Positions 18,005-27,372 of a DNA stretch of 64,000 nucleotides are shown piece by piece (position 1 is the first letter of the stretch; the number at the start of each line of letters is the position of its first letter). The notes below the pieces were generated by a model. The model saw only the letters and a list, made by a program, of their open reading frames with translations, made no database searches and was not told the origin of the DNA. Source of the DNA: JBQTGK01 sp052400665 (GTDB lineage Bacteria; Bacteroidota; Bacteroidia; Bacteroidales; Marinifilaceae). The position numbers and the translations under genes are program-made. The DNA lies in assembly GCA_052400665.1 (NCBI GenBank), contig JBQTGK010000001.1; one strand, written 5' to 3'.

Positions 18005-19381
18005 TTGATACGCAATTTTACTTTCATTATTATTTTACTGAGCATATTATTCTCTAATAAAGTTACTGCTCATAATAAGCTGAATGCTGAAAAAGAAAAA
18101 ACTCAAATTCTTTTTATTTTTGACGCTTCCCAAAGTATGAATGGTTATTGGGATAAGTCAAAAAAGATTGATATTGCACGTAAGTTTCTAATTCGCATGG
18201 TTGATAGCCTTGAATGTGAAAGTAATGTTGAAATGGCTTTACGGGTTTATGGTCATCAAAGCGTTGTTCCTCCCCAAGATTGTAATGATACAAAATTAGA
18301 AGTGCCCTTTATGTCTAACAATGCAGGCAAAATTCGGCAAACATTAAGATTTCTTGTTCCGAAAGGCACTACTCCTATCGCTCACTCCTTAGAACTTGCA
18401 GCTAATGATTTTCCTGCCAATAAACCCGGTGTAAGAAATGTTGTAATTTTAATTACCGATGGCGTTGAAGCCTGTGATGGAGATCCTTGTGAAGTATCTT
18501 TAAAATTACAAAAAGCAGGTATTTTCTTAAAACCTTTTATTATTGGTATTGGTTTAGATGTTAACTTTAAAAGTAGTTTCGAATGCATAGGAAATTATTT
18601 GCAAGTTGAAAAAGAACAAAAATTTGGTGGAGCTCTCGAATATGTTATCTCACAAGTACTAAACAAAACATCAACTCAGGTAAATTTAATTGATGCCAAT
18701 GGTTCTCCAAGCGAAACAGATGTTGCCATGACCTTTTACAATAGCCTGTCGGGAAAAGTTCGGTATCAATTTATGCATACACTAAATGCTAAAGGTAATC
18801 CGGATACTTTATACATTGATCCACTTCAAAACTACGATATTACGATTCATACGATACCCGAAATTCATCGCGACAGCGTATCTATAGTTCCGGGAAAACA
18901 TACTAAAATTGGATTCGATGCACCTCAGGGAATGTTAAAAATCGTATCGGCTCGCACCACATTATACAAAAACTTAAAAATTCTTGTAAAAAAATCCAAT
19001 GAGATTATTAACACTCAAGATGTAAATAAAAGTATAAAATACTTAACAGGGAAATATGATTTAGAAATCCTTACCCTTCCAAAAATTATCATTTCGGATA
19101 TAAAAATTGATCAAAGTAAAACCACTTCTATTATTATTCCACAACCCGGTATTGCCACAATTTTTAAACCTACTACAGGTCCATGCAGTATTTTTGTAGA
19201 ACACAATGGAAAATTAGAGTGGATTTATAATGTGGATGAAAAAACCTTAAGAGAAACCATAACTCTTCAGCCCGGTATTTATCATGTTATTTTCAGAAAT
19301 AAAAATGCCTCCCTATCTCAAAATTCGCGCAAAACAAGTTTTGAAATTATATCTGGGAAATCGATTCCTGTTCGTCTTTAA
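18005..19381 (+). CDS. secreted von Willebrand factor A domain protein
   Basis: 458 residues with a signal peptide (FTFIIILLSILFSNKVTA). A VWA domain covers about residues 33-215 with an intact metal-ion-dependent adhesion site: DASQS (Asp40, Ser42, Ser44), Thr122/123 in PKGTTPIAHS, and Asp152 in ITDGVE. The C-terminal 230 residues are beta-rich without a recognised domain. Starting at the TTG at 18005 gives the clean signal peptide; no in-frame ATG lies near. Metal-dependent ligand binding in the periplasm or at the surface is inferred. No partner genes such as a MoxR ATPase or Bat proteins are adjacent. Confidence 0.85.
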   Translation: MIRNFTFIIILLSILFSNKVTAHNKLNAEKEKTQILFIFDASQSMNGYWDKSKKIDIARKFLIRMVDSLECESNVEMALRVYGHQSVVPPQDCNDTKLEVPFMSNNAGKIRQTLRFLVPKGTTPIAHSLELAANDFPANKPGVRNVVILITDGVEACDGDPCEVSLKLQKAGIFLKPFIIGIGLDVNFKSSFECIGNYLQVEKEQKFGGALEYVISQVLNKTSTQVNLIDANGSPSETDVAMTFYNSLSGKVRYQFMHTLNAKGNPDTLYIDPLQNYDITIHTIPEIHRDSVSIVPGKHTKIGFDAPQGMLKIVSARTTLYKNLKILVKKSNEIINTQDVNKSIKYLTGKYDLEILTLPKIIISDIKIDQSKTTSIIIPQPGIATIFKPTTGPCSIFVEHNGKLEWIYNVDEKTLRETITLQPGIYHVIFRNKNASLSQNSRKTSFEIISGKSIPVRL

Positions 19382-19499
19382 TTAAAGGTATATATATTTA
19401 ATTTAAACTACTTATGTAATTACAAGAGCATTTTTTAGCCTTTTAATTAAGTATCTTCTATTTAGATAAATTTCAACAATGCAAAACAGCCTTTTTTTA

Positions 19500-19507
19500 T
19501 ATCTTTG
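19500..19507 (+). promoter_or_regulatory. candidate -7 box for transketolase
   Basis: TATCTTTG matches TAnnTTTG exactly and lies 55 bases before the tkt start. The -33 region lacks a clear TTTG. Confidence 0.5.
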
Positions 19508-19562
19508 CATGCATTAATAAAACCTTACCAAGTTTTTATAATCTAAAATCTCATTTGTTAAA

Positions 19563-21623
19563 ATGGATCTAAAAGAAATGAACAACCAAGCGGATCTGAC
19601 AGTTACTGACAAGGCGTCGAATAATATTCGTATCCTTGCTGCTGCAATGGTAGAAAAAGCAAAATCGGGTCACCCAGGCGGTGCAATGGGCGGTGCTGAT
19701 TTTGTAAACGTACTTTATTCTGAATTTTTAAATTTCGACCCTTCGGACAAGAACTGGATTAATCGCGATAGATTTTTCCTTGACCCAGGTCACATGTCAC
19801 CAATGCTATACTCTATTCTTGCATTAACAGGAAATTATAGCATGGACGAACTAGCAAATTTCAGACAGTGGGGATCTCCAACTCCTGGTCACCCTGAAGT
19901 TGATATTACTAGAGGTGTTGAAAACACTTCCGGTCCATTAGGACAAGGACACACAATGGCTGTAGGTGCTGCAATTGCAGAACGATTTTTGGCTGCTCGT
20001 TTCGGCGAATGGATGTCTCACAAAACATATACTTTCATTTCCGATGGAGGTATTCAGGAAGAAATCGCTCAGGGTGCGGGTAGAATTGCCGGAACTTTAG
20101 GATTAAGTAACCTGATCATGTTCTACGATTCTAACAACATTCAACTTTCTACTAAAGTTGAAGAAGTTACTGTTGAAGATACTGCAAAAAAATACGAAGC
20201 ATGGGGTTGGAATGTAATTTCAATCAATGGTAACAATGCATCTGAAATTAGAGAAGCATTAATATCAGCTAACAAAGAAACAGAATGCCCAACTATTATT
20301 ATTGGTAAAACATTAATGGGTAAAGGTGCTGTTACTGCAGAAGGTGAAAGCTTCGAAAATATGGTATCGACTCATGGTCAACCTCTTGGAGCTGCCGGAG
20401 CTTCTCTTGATAAAACAATTGAAAATTTAGGCGGAAATCCTGAAGATCCTTTCCAGGTTTTCCCTGAAGTAGAAGAATACTATAAAGAAATTCTTAAAAA
20501 GAAAACAGAATATGCTGCTGCTAAAAAAGCTGAACAAGCCGAATGGGCAAAAGCAAATCCGGAGTTAGCTGCTAAATTAGAAAAATTCTTTAGCGGTAAT
20601 GCTCCTGAAATTGATTACTCTGCAATTACACAAACTTCGGGTACTGCTACTCGTGGTGCTTCTGCTGCTGTACTAGCAGAATTAGCTCTTAAGGCTGAAA
20701 ATATGATTGTTTCATCGGCTGATTTGAGTAATTCTGATAAAACCGATGGATTCTTAAAAAATACAAAAGCCTTGAAAAAAGGTGATTTCTCTGGAGCATT
20801 TCTTCAGGCTGGGGTTGCTGAATTAACAATGGCTGCAATATGTAATGGTATTGCTCTTCATGGTGGATTATATGCTGCCTGCGGAACTTTCTTTGTATTC
20901 TCTGATTACATGAAACCTGCAGTTCGTTTATCAGCTTTAATGCAAGTTCCTGTAAAATATATCTGGACTCATGATGCATTCCGCGTTGGTGAAGATGGAC
21001 CTACTCATCAACCAATTGAACAAGAAGCACAAATTCGGTTGTTAGAACAATTGAAAAATCACTCTGGACAAATGAGTTTATTAGCTCTTCGTCCTGCGGA
21101 TGCCGATGAAGCTACTGTTGCTTGGCAAATGGCTATGGAGAACACAAAAACTCCAACGGCTTTAATTTTATCTCGCCAAAACATTAAAGAACTTCCGTCA
21201 AACGGAAATCGTTACGAAGAAGCTCTTCAAGCTAAAAAAGGTGCTTATATTGTTGAGAAACCTAAATCAACTCCTGATATCGTTTTATTGGCTAGTGGAT
21301 CGGAAGTGGCTACTTTGGTAGCTGGTGCTGAAATTTTACGCGCTAAAAAAGGATTGAAAGTACAAATCGTTTCTGTTCCTTCCGAAGGCTTATTCAGAAC
21401 CCAATCTGCTGAATACCAAAACGAGGTAATTCCTGCTGGTATTCCCGTATTAGGATTAACTGCCGGATTACCTGTAACTCTTCAGGGATTAGTTGGTGCA
21501 AATGGTAAATCTGTTGGATTAGATCATTTCGGATATTCTGCTCCTGCAGGAGTTCTTGATGAAAAATTTGGTTACACAGCTGAAAATGTTGTAAAAGAAG
21601 TAGAAGCATTACTTCAAAAATAA
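19563..21623 (+). CDS. tkt: transketolase
   Basis: A full-length 686-residue enzyme that moves two-carbon ketol units in the non-oxidative pentose phosphate pathway. The thiamine diphosphate domain shows SGHPGGAMGGAD, GPLGQGHTMAVG and the metal-binding SDGG...DSNN stretch. The pyrimidine domain includes FFVFSDYMKPAVRLSAL and THDAFRVGEDGPTHQP, and a C-terminal domain follows. The N-terminal and C-terminal halves are joined in one polypeptide, not split into two genes. Cytosolic homodimer. It has its own -7 box and a strong terminator. Confidence 0.96.
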   Translation: MDLKEMNNQADLTVTDKASNNIRILAAAMVEKAKSGHPGGAMGGADFVNVLYSEFLNFDPSDKNWINRDRFFLDPGHMSPMLYSILALTGNYSMDELANFRQWGSPTPGHPEVDITRGVENTSGPLGQGHTMAVGAAIAERFLAARFGEWMSHKTYTFISDGGIQEEIAQGAGRIAGTLGLSNLIMFYDSNNIQLSTKVEEVTVEDTAKKYEAWGWNVISINGNNASEIREALISANKETECPTIIIGKTLMGKGAVTAEGESFENMVSTHGQPLGAAGASLDKTIENLGGNPEDPFQVFPEVEEYYKEILKKKTEYAAAKKAEQAEWAKANPELAAKLEKFFSGNAPEIDYSAITQTSGTATRGASAAVLAELALKAENMIVSSADLSNSDKTDGFLKNTKALKKGDFSGAFLQAGVAELTMAAICNGIALHGGLYAACGTFFVFSDYMKPAVRLSALMQVPVKYIWTHDAFRVGEDGPTHQPIEQEAQIRLLEQLKNHSGQMSLLALRPADADEATVAWQMAMENTKTPTALILSRQNIKELPSNGNRYEEALQAKKGAYIVEKPKSTPDIVLLASGSEVATLVAGAEILRAKKGLKVQIVSVPSEGLFRTQSAEYQNEVIPAGIPVLGLTAGLPVTLQGLVGANGKSVGLDHFGYSAPAGVLDEKFGYTAENVVKEVEALLQK

Positions 21624-21643
21624 CAAGTTCACTATTCAAATAT

Positions 21644-21672
21644 AAATCCGGAATCGAATTGATTCCGGATTT
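21644..21672 (+). terminator. intrinsic terminator of tkt
   Basis: Perfect 12-base arms (AAATCCGGAATC and complement) enclose a five-base loop, with a T run continuing from the 3' arm to 21677. It begins 21 bases past the stop. Confidence 0.9.
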
Positions 21673-21774
21673 TTTTTATCCTTTAATTAAACCTTTTTAA
21701 AAGATTACAGTCATACCTTTCACAATGCAATAACAAATAGTTATTTTTAAACTTTAATAACAGAGTAGATATTA

Positions 21775-22332
21775 ATGGATACTATATCTGACGAAGAAAT
21801 ATTAGCACTTTTTCAGGATAAAAAAACCAGAAGCAAAGCCTTTTCCCTATTGGTAAAAAAATATCAGGAACGACTTTACTGGCAAATTCGAAAAATTGTA
21901 ATGTCGCATGATGATACCGATGATGTCTTGCAAAATACTTTCATAAAAATATGGAAAGGCTTGCAAAATTTCAGATCAGATGCCAGGCTTTTTACCTGGA
22001 TGTATAGAATTGCGACTAATGAATCGTTAACATTTCTTGCTGACAAGAAAAAAAAGCATTTTGCTTATGCCAATGGTGAAATAGAAGACTTGCTGCTATC
22101 AAATTTAGAAGCCGATGAATATTTCGATGGTGATAATGCTCAATTAGAATTGCAAAAAGCAATCCTAAAATTACCAGAGAAACAACGTCTGGTTTTTAAT
22201 ATGAAGTATTTCGACGAACTAAAATATGAACAAATGTCAGAAATACTGGAAACATCGGTTGGAGCTTTAAAAGCTTCCTACCATCATGCAGTAAAAAAAA
22301 TTGAATCTATTTTAAGTTTAAACATAGTTTAA
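21775..22332 (+). CDS. ECF-type RNA polymerase sigma factor
   Basis: A 185-residue sigma-70 family protein with only region 2 (DDTDDVLQNTFIKIWKGLQNFR..LFTWMYRIATNE, about 45-85) and region 4 (LPEKQRLVFNMKYFDELKYEQMSE..SVGALKASYHHAVKKI, about 130-180), the layout of extracytoplasmic-function sigma factors. It is followed at 45 bases by a single-pass membrane protein that looks like its anti-sigma factor and then by a Spy-like periplasmic protein. An envelope-stress circuit is the natural inference. Confidence 0.92.
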   Translation: MDTISDEEILALFQDKKTRSKAFSLLVKKYQERLYWQIRKIVMSHDDTDDVLQNTFIKIWKGLQNFRSDARLFTWMYRIATNESLTFLADKKKKHFAYANGEIEDLLLSNLEADEYFDGDNAQLELQKAILKLPEKQRLVFNMKYFDELKYEQMSEILETSVGALKASYHHAVKKIESILSLNIV

Positions 22333-22377
22333 ATTAAACCAATAGAAATATTCACAGTCTAAAGAATATAGGTAATT

Positions 22378-22767
22378 ATGAATAACCTGTCGAATATGAA
22401 AAAAGATAAACCTTTTAAAGTTCCTAACGATTACTTCGATAAGCTTAGTGATCGAGTACAGGAAAGAATCGAAAAAGAAGAAAACCCAACTAAACAAGGA
22501 GTTTTTCAACTTGTAAAACCATACTTGTGGATGGCTGCCAGTATTATTGGAATGGCTTTAATTATTAAAATAATTATTACCAATTCGGTTCCTACAGACT
22601 ATCAAAATCCTCAAATATCACAAATTGAAGATACAAGTACTATTAACAATACAGAGGTAGAGTACGATTTATTTTTTGATAATATGTCAGAAACTACTTC
22701 GGATGAAATTATTGATTACCTGACCGATTACGATCTAGAAACAGATGATTTATTGGCAAACCTATAA
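22378..22767 (+). CDS. single-pass membrane protein, probable anti-sigma factor
   Basis: 129 residues. The cytosolic N-terminus has the KPFKVPNDYFDKLSDRVQERI motif seen in short membrane proteins encoded after ECF sigma factors in Bacteroidota. One transmembrane helix lies at about 50-67 and an acidic external tail follows, rich in Asp, Glu and Thr. No zinc-binding anti-sigma motif is seen. Position between the sigma gene and the Spy-like gene supports a sigma-regulating role, which is inference. The start may also be Met7 (22396). Confidence 0.65.
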   Translation: MNNLSNMKKDKPFKVPNDYFDKLSDRVQERIEKEENPTKQGVFQLVKPYLWMAASIIGMALIIKIIITNSVPTDYQNPQISQIEDTSTINNTEVEYDLFFDNMSETTSDEIIDYLTDYDLETDDLLANL

Positions 22768-22777
22768 CATTTAAACT

Positions 22778-23266
22778 ATGTATCGAATTATTATATCAAT
22801 ATCAATACTACTAAACTTCTGTTTTTCGGCCAATGCACAACAAGGCAGAGGAGAAAAACGTGGTAGAATGCACAAAGAAATTCAAGCGCAAAAAGTTTCT
22901 TATATCACCCAAAAACTTGCATTAACACCTGAGGAAGCCCAAATATTTTGGCCTGTTTATAATGAACTTGAAAGTAAAAAAGAAGCTTTAAGACAAGAAG
23001 ATAGGTCGTTATTCAAAAAAATGCACTTTGGGTTAGATAATATTCCCAGCAACGAATTGGAAAGTATTAGCGATGCTATGGTTGAATCTCGAATTAAAGA
23101 TGCTCAACTCAATAAAGAATATCATTTAAAATTTAAAAAAATACTTCCCATTAAAAAGGTACTGAAATTGTACCATTCAGAGAAACAATTTCAGGGAATG
23201 CTTCTAAAAAGAATTAAAGAAAAAGGCTTTCGCGAACACAATAAAAATAAACAAAACATTAAATAA
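22778..23266 (+). CDS. Spy/CpxP-like periplasmic protein
   Basis: 162 residues with a signal peptide (IIISISILLNFCFSANA). The mature part is all-alpha and highly charged and contains LALTPEEAQIFWPVYNELESKKEALR, a variant of the LTxxQ motif of Spy/CpxP chaperones and metal-responsive periplasmic proteins. Ten bases separate it from the putative anti-sigma gene, so the three form one transcript ending in a perfect palindrome. A role as envelope stress chaperone or sensor is inferred from family and neighbours. Confidence 0.75.
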   Translation: MYRIIISISILLNFCFSANAQQGRGEKRGRMHKEIQAQKVSYITQKLALTPEEAQIFWPVYNELESKKEALRQEDRSLFKKMHFGLDNIPSNELESISDAMVESRIKDAQLNKEYHLKFKKILPIKKVLKLYHSEKQFQGMLLKRIKEKGFREHNKNKQNIK

Positions 23267-23267
23267 C

Positions 23268-23301
23268 ACTAAAGGCTGAATCAATTGATTCAGCCTTTAG
23301 T
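23268..23301. terminator. bidirectional terminator, perfect 34-base palindrome
   Basis: A 34-base perfect palindrome with 17-base arms (arm begins ACTAAAGGCTGAATC) is centred at 23284/23285. It lies between the convergent sigma-factor operon and hutH. Confidence 0.85.
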
Positions 23302-23320
23302 ATTTCATATTATTCTAGGC

Positions 23321-24832
23321 TCAGATAATTGCTTCTTGGCCCACAAATCTTCCTTCTTTTAAAAATTCTATTGCCGATTCAATATCCTTGTACATTACAC
23401 GATCGTGTTCGTTAAAAGTAACTACCTCGCGAAATTGAGACAAGAAATCTTCAATAAATATAGAAGATTTTCCAGGACGACGTAAATCAACAGCTTGAGC
23501 AGCATTCATTAACTCAATAGCTAAGATACGTTCTACATTTTCTGCAACTTTTAATGTTTTGGTAGCCGCATTACCACCCATACTTACATGGTCTTCCTGC
23601 TCGTTCGACGAAGGAATAGAATCAACAGAACAAGGAGTACACAACTGCTTGTTCTGACTTACAATTGAAGCAGCAGCATACTGAGGAATCATAAATCCTG
23701 AATTTAAACCCGAGTTTGCAACTAAGAATTCAGGGTTATCACGATCACCCGAAATTAATCGATAAGTTCTACGCTCCGAAATACTTCCCAATTCGGCCAT
23801 TGCAATAGCTAAAAAGTCGAGACTTAAAGCCAATGGTTGTCCATGAAAATTACCCCCTGAAAGAATCATATCTTCATCAACAAAAATTGTTGGATTATCG
23901 GTAACCGAATTAATTTCAGTTTCAACAACACCAGCTACATAATTAATCGCATCTTTCGAAGCACCATGAACTTGCGGCATACAGCGGAATGAGTATGGAT
24001 CCTGAACATTTTTCTTTTCATTTTTAATAAACTCGCTTCCTTCCAGAAGAGTTCGAATGTTACGTGCAGTTTCAATTTGTCCACTATGAGGACGAGCCTC
24101 GTGAATTGGAGCAAGGAAAGGGTCGATTCTTCCATCGTAACCTTCCAATGATATGCTACCAATAATATCGGCATATTTTACCAGCTGAAATGCTTTTAGC
24201 AATGTATAAACAGCATGAGCGCTCATAAACTGTGTTCCGTTTAATAGAGCCAAGCCCTCTTTTGCCCCTAAAGCAAGTGGTTCCCATCCCAATTCGGCTA
24301 AAATTTCTTTAGATGGGCGCATCTCGTCTTCATAAATTACTTCACCCTCTCCAAATAAAGGCAGGAACAAATTCGCTAACGGAGCTAAATCACCCGAAGC
24401 ACCTAAAGAACCTAAGTCACGTACAACAGGCAATACATTCATATTGTACATATCAATAATTCGCTCAACTGTTGCCAATTGAACACCCGATTTTCCCATC
24501 GACAATGCATGAGCTTTTAAAAGCAACATCAATCGAATTATATCTTTAGGAATAACATTACCAATGCTACAAGCATGAGACATTACCAAATTGCTTTGTA
24601 GCTGACTTAAATCTTCTTCGGATATTGATATTTTACAAAGTGAACCAAAACCAGTAGTTATACCATAAATTGGTTTAGTTGATTTTGCAATGGTTTCATC
24701 CAGATAATCTTTCGATCTTTGAATTAAAGTTTTCGACTCATCAGATAATCCTAATTTGTATTTATTCTCTAAAATTTCTTCAATTCTCTCGAAAGTTAAT
24801 TTTTCCGGAGAAATAAAATGCATGTTAGCCAT
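23321..24832 (-). CDS. hutH: histidine ammonia-lyase
   Basis: It converts histidine to urocanate and ammonia, the first step of histidine use. Ala145-Ser146-Gly147 in SLGASGDLAPLA self-condense to the MIO electrophile. YGITTGFG holds the catalytic Tyr, SHACSIG matches the substrate-side Ser-His, and EQEDHVSMG is the histidine-lyase form of the motif that differs in tyrosine and phenylalanine lyases. 503 residues, full length. No other hut genes adjoin it, so the rest of the pathway must be elsewhere if present. A TATTTTTG box lies upstream. Confidence 0.92.
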   Translation of the reverse strand: MANMHFISPEKLTFERIEEILENKYKLGLSDESKTLIQRSKDYLDETIAKSTKPIYGITTGFGSLCKISISEEDLSQLQSNLVMSHACSIGNVIPKDIIRLMLLLKAHALSMGKSGVQLATVERIIDMYNMNVLPVVRDLGSLGASGDLAPLANLFLPLFGEGEVIYEDEMRPSKEILAELGWEPLALGAKEGLALLNGTQFMSAHAVYTLLKAFQLVKYADIIGSISLEGYDGRIDPFLAPIHEARPHSGQIETARNIRTLLEGSEFIKNEKKNVQDPYSFRCMPQVHGASKDAINYVAGVVETEINSVTDNPTIFVDEDMILSGGNFHGQPLALSLDFLAIAMAELGSISERRTYRLISGDRDNPEFLVANSGLNSGFMIPQYAAASIVSQNKQLCTPCSVDSIPSSNEQEDHVSMGGNAATKTLKVAENVERILAIELMNAAQAVDLRRPGKSSIFIEDFLSQFREVVTFNEHDRVMYKDIESAIEFLKEGRFVGQEAII

Positions 24833-24865
24833 GTTGATATTGTGTTAAGTATTTGTTGTAAAAAT

Positions 24866-24873
24866 CAAAAATA
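24866..24873 (-). promoter_or_regulatory. candidate -7 box for hutH
   Basis: The minus strand reads TATTTTTG, a TAnnTTTG match about 35 bases upstream of the hutH start. No clear -33 partner. Confidence 0.4.
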
Positions 24874-25040
24874 ATGCACCACGAATTAATATCGCAGTTT
24901 GCAATCTTAAAATAAGCTATAAACACTCAAGGAAAACGAATGTCTCCCCCAATTGTCTCAATGGGTCTATCTTCTAAAAAAGCAAATATCATTATTAAAT
25001 TATTTTCTAATACATAAAACCACAATAATAGTTTGTTATA

Positions 25041-25082
25041 ATTTAGATATAAAATCGCCTGTAAAATTTATTATATCTAAAT
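25041..25082 (-). terminator. inverted repeat downstream of hisS
   Basis: Twelve-base perfect arms (ATTTAGATATAA and complement) with an 18-base loop lie 35 bases past the hisS stop. No strong T run follows, so termination is only likely. The rest of the 284-base hutH-hisS spacer shows nothing beyond the hutH -7 box. Confidence 0.45.
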
Positions 25083-25116
25083 AACCGCAAGAAATTTTAA
25101 CTACACAAATAGTATA

Positions 25117-26478
25117 TTAAGCTAATTTCTCTATTAACTGATCAGGAGTTAGCTTTGTTTGTTCTCCCGAATCCATGTCCTTTAAACTAACAAGACCTTC
25201 CTCCATCTCGCTTTCGCCTACCATAATTACAAAAGGTATATTTTTATTATTAGCATAAGTCATTTGCTTCTTCATTTTCTGCGAAGCAGGATATATTTCG
25301 GCATTAACACCATTTTCTCTTAACTTGCCAAGTATTGGCAAACAAAATAGCTCTTCTTTTTCACCAAAATTGATAAATAAAACCTTAGTTGTTGCCGCTG
25401 TTTCTTTAGGAAACTTATCCATTTGTTCCAATACATCGTAAATACGATCAGCTCCAAATGAGATTCCAACACCAGAAACATCTTTTAAGCCAAAAATACC
25501 GGTTAAATCATCGTAGCGACCACCTCCGGTGATACTTCCAAATTCCATATCTTTCGATTTCACTTCGAATATGGCTCCTGTATAATAATTCAATCCTCGT
25601 GCAAGGGTTAAATCTAACTCCACTTCAGTTTTAACATCTAATTTACCCAAGTAAGAAAAAACGGTTTCCAGTTCCCCAATTCCTTTCATACCAACTTCAG
25701 AACTAGCTAATAATTCTTTAAGCTTAGCTATTTTTTCGCTATTTGTTCCGGCTAATAAAATTATTGGCTGTAAAGTTTCAATCGCTTTCGCTGATATTCC
25801 TTTTTCAACCAACTCTTTATTAACATTATCTAAGCCAATTTTATCTAACTTATCAATGGCAACAGTAATATCTACAATTTTCTCTGCTTCGCCAATAATT
25901 TCGGCAATTCCTGCTAAAATTTTACGATTATTCAACTTCACAATTACATTCAATTGCAATCTTCTGTATACTTCATCAACAATCTGAATTAGTTCAACTT
26001 CATTTAAAAGAGAATTACTTCCAATTACATCAACGTCACACTGATAAAACTCACGATATCGACCTTTTTGTGGTCTGTCAGCTCTCCAAACAGGTTGTAT
26101 CTGATATCTTTTAAAAGGAAAACTAATTTCGTTGCGATGTTGCACTACATATCGTGCAAACGGAACCGTTAAATCGTAACGCAATCCTTTTTCACTAATT
26201 TTTGTGGTTAATTTTACAGAGTTTCTTTCCTGCAGTTGTTCCGGTCGAACTTTCGAGATAAAATCTCCAGAATTCAATACTTTAAAAAGTAATTTATCCC
26301 CTTCTTCTCCATATTTTCCCATAAGAGTCGAAAGATTTTCCATCGAAGGAGTTTCAATCGGCATAAATCCGTAAAGTTGAAATACATCTTTAATTGTATC
26401 AAAAATGTAATTTCTCTTCACCATTTCAACAGGTGAAAAATCTCTCGTTCCTTTAGGAATAGACGGTTTTTGAGCCAT
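25117..26478 (-). CDS. hisS: histidine-tRNA ligase
   Basis: A class II aminoacyl-tRNA synthetase of 453 residues. It opens with KGTRDFSP (motif 1 region). Motif 2 reads FKRYQIQPVWRADRPQKGR, the histidine A motif ARGLNYYTG appears as ARGLNYYTGAIFE, and motif 3 follows GGGRYDDL with GISFGADR. The C-terminal anticodon-binding domain occupies about residues 360-453. Homodimer in the cytosol. It is encoded next to hutH, but on its own transcript; this is probably coincidence and not a histidine-linked operon. Confidence 0.96.
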   Translation of the reverse strand: MAQKPSIPKGTRDFSPVEMVKRNYIFDTIKDVFQLYGFMPIETPSMENLSTLMGKYGEEGDKLLFKVLNSGDFISKVRPEQLQERNSVKLTTKISEKGLRYDLTVPFARYVVQHRNEISFPFKRYQIQPVWRADRPQKGRYREFYQCDVDVIGSNSLLNEVELIQIVDEVYRRLQLNVIVKLNNRKILAGIAEIIGEAEKIVDITVAIDKLDKIGLDNVNKELVEKGISAKAIETLQPIILLAGTNSEKIAKLKELLASSEVGMKGIGELETVFSYLGKLDVKTEVELDLTLARGLNYYTGAIFEVKSKDMEFGSITGGGRYDDLTGIFGLKDVSGVGISFGADRIYDVLEQMDKFPKETAATTKVLFINFGEKEELFCLPILGKLRENGVNAEIYPASQKMKKQMTYANNKNIPFVIMVGESEMEEGLVSLKDMDSGEQTKLTPDQLIEKLA

Positions 26479-26512
26479 TTTAATTCTTTGTTTTGGTTAT
26501 TTATCAGAATTA

Positions 26513-26520
26513 CAAAAATA
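26513..26520 (-). promoter_or_regulatory. candidate -7 box for hisS
   Basis: The minus strand reads TATTTTTG, 35 bases upstream of the hisS start. It matches TAnnTTTG; no clear -33 element is present. Confidence 0.45.
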
Positions 26521-26597
26521 TTAAATATTTTGAGAGTAACACAGCTTTAAGTCGAAAGCTAACGGTTAGTTAAAATTCTTAATTAAGAAGATAAAAA

Positions 26598-26933
26598 TTA
26601 TGTGTTTTGTATCCTTTTTAAAATATTCGCAAAAAAATCGAAAACTAAGGCTAAAACAAAAGGATAATACCATTCATTTAATTGAAATACAGTAAGTAAA
26701 ACAACTGATATGAGTAATAATATATTTACCGATATTTTTAGATAATTAAATATAGCCCAGTTTTTTACAGATTGCTTTACAAGCAAAAATATTTGGATTC
26801 CGGAATACATTAGTATGCCAAGCGAAAATAAAACTACTCCATATTCCAGCTCTTTAAACATTCGGTAGGCTCCGAAAAAAATTAAGACAATCCCTATAAA
26901 GTAGATTGTCTTAAAAATAGATAATGAGTTCAT
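26598..26933 (-). CDS. small membrane protein, unknown function
   Basis: 111 residues with four hydrophobic segments (about 9-22, 31-51, 66-83 and 88-104) and few polar residues. No family recognised. Its start codon overlaps the stop of the DUF4870 gene by one base (TAATG), so the two are translationally coupled and probably act together in the membrane. Confidence 0.65.
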   Translation of the reverse strand: MNSLSIFKTIYFIGIVLIFFGAYRMFKELEYGVVLFSLGILMYSGIQIFLLVKQSVKNWAIFNYLKISVNILLLISVVLLTVFQLNEWYYPFVLALVFDFFANILKRIQNT

Positions 26934-27286
26934 TATTTTATAAATTCTATCGTCAACGGATATTGATAATCTTCTCCATTTAATGTTTTAACAATAGCTA
27001 TAACTACGAATATGATAGTAAGTATTCCAAGTGCCAACAGTAAAACAATTCCTATGCCTACAAAAACCAATAGGCCCGAAACAAATAAGTAGATGCTCAT
27101 TGATATTTGAAAATTAAGCGATTTTTTTCCTTCACGATTAACCAATTCCGAATCGTCTTTTTTCATAGACCATAAAATTAAGGGACCAATAATATGCCCA
27201 AAAGGTATTATAGCTCCTGAAAAAGCAGCTAAATGACAAAACATTGCCCAGTTTCTCTCGTCGTTTTGTGTTGCGAATTGACTCAT
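26933..27286 (-). CDS. DUF4870 domain membrane protein
   Basis: A 117-residue Tic20-like/DUF4870 protein. NWAMFCHLAAFSGAIIPFGHIIGPLILW forms the first re-entrant or membrane segment, followed by the conserved VNREGKKSLNFQIS motif and two further helices (about 63-85 and 86-105). Members are common in bacterial genomes and have no fixed function. Translationally coupled to the downstream 111-residue membrane protein. Confidence 0.85.
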   Translation of the reverse strand: MSQFATQNDERNWAMFCHLAAFSGAIIPFGHIIGPLILWSMKKDDSELVNREGKKSLNFQISMSIYLFVSGLLVFVGIGIVLLLALGILTIIFVVIAIVKTLNGEDYQYPLTIEFIK

Positions 27287-27332
27287 TGATATTATTTTAA
27301 GTGTAAATATAAGCTTTAATAAGTTACAAAAT

Positions 27333-27368
27333 TTCAGGGAAGATTCTTAATTTAAAACCTTCCCTGAA
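27333..27368 (-). terminator. terminator hairpin after ettA
   Basis: TTCAGGGAAG/CTTCCCTGAA arms of ten pairs with a 16-base loop lie 4-40 bases past the ettA stop. A short ATTTT follows on the minus strand. Confidence 0.7.
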
Positions 27369-27372
27369 TAAA

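Noticed and set aside
20689..21639. Open frames antisense to tkt.
   Set aside because: They are rich in Gln, His and Leu from reverse reading of a real coding gene and match no family.
24832..25117. hutH and hisS as a histidine-linked operon.
   Set aside because: They are separated by 284 bases with a hairpin and a new -7 box, and their roles are unrelated metabolically.
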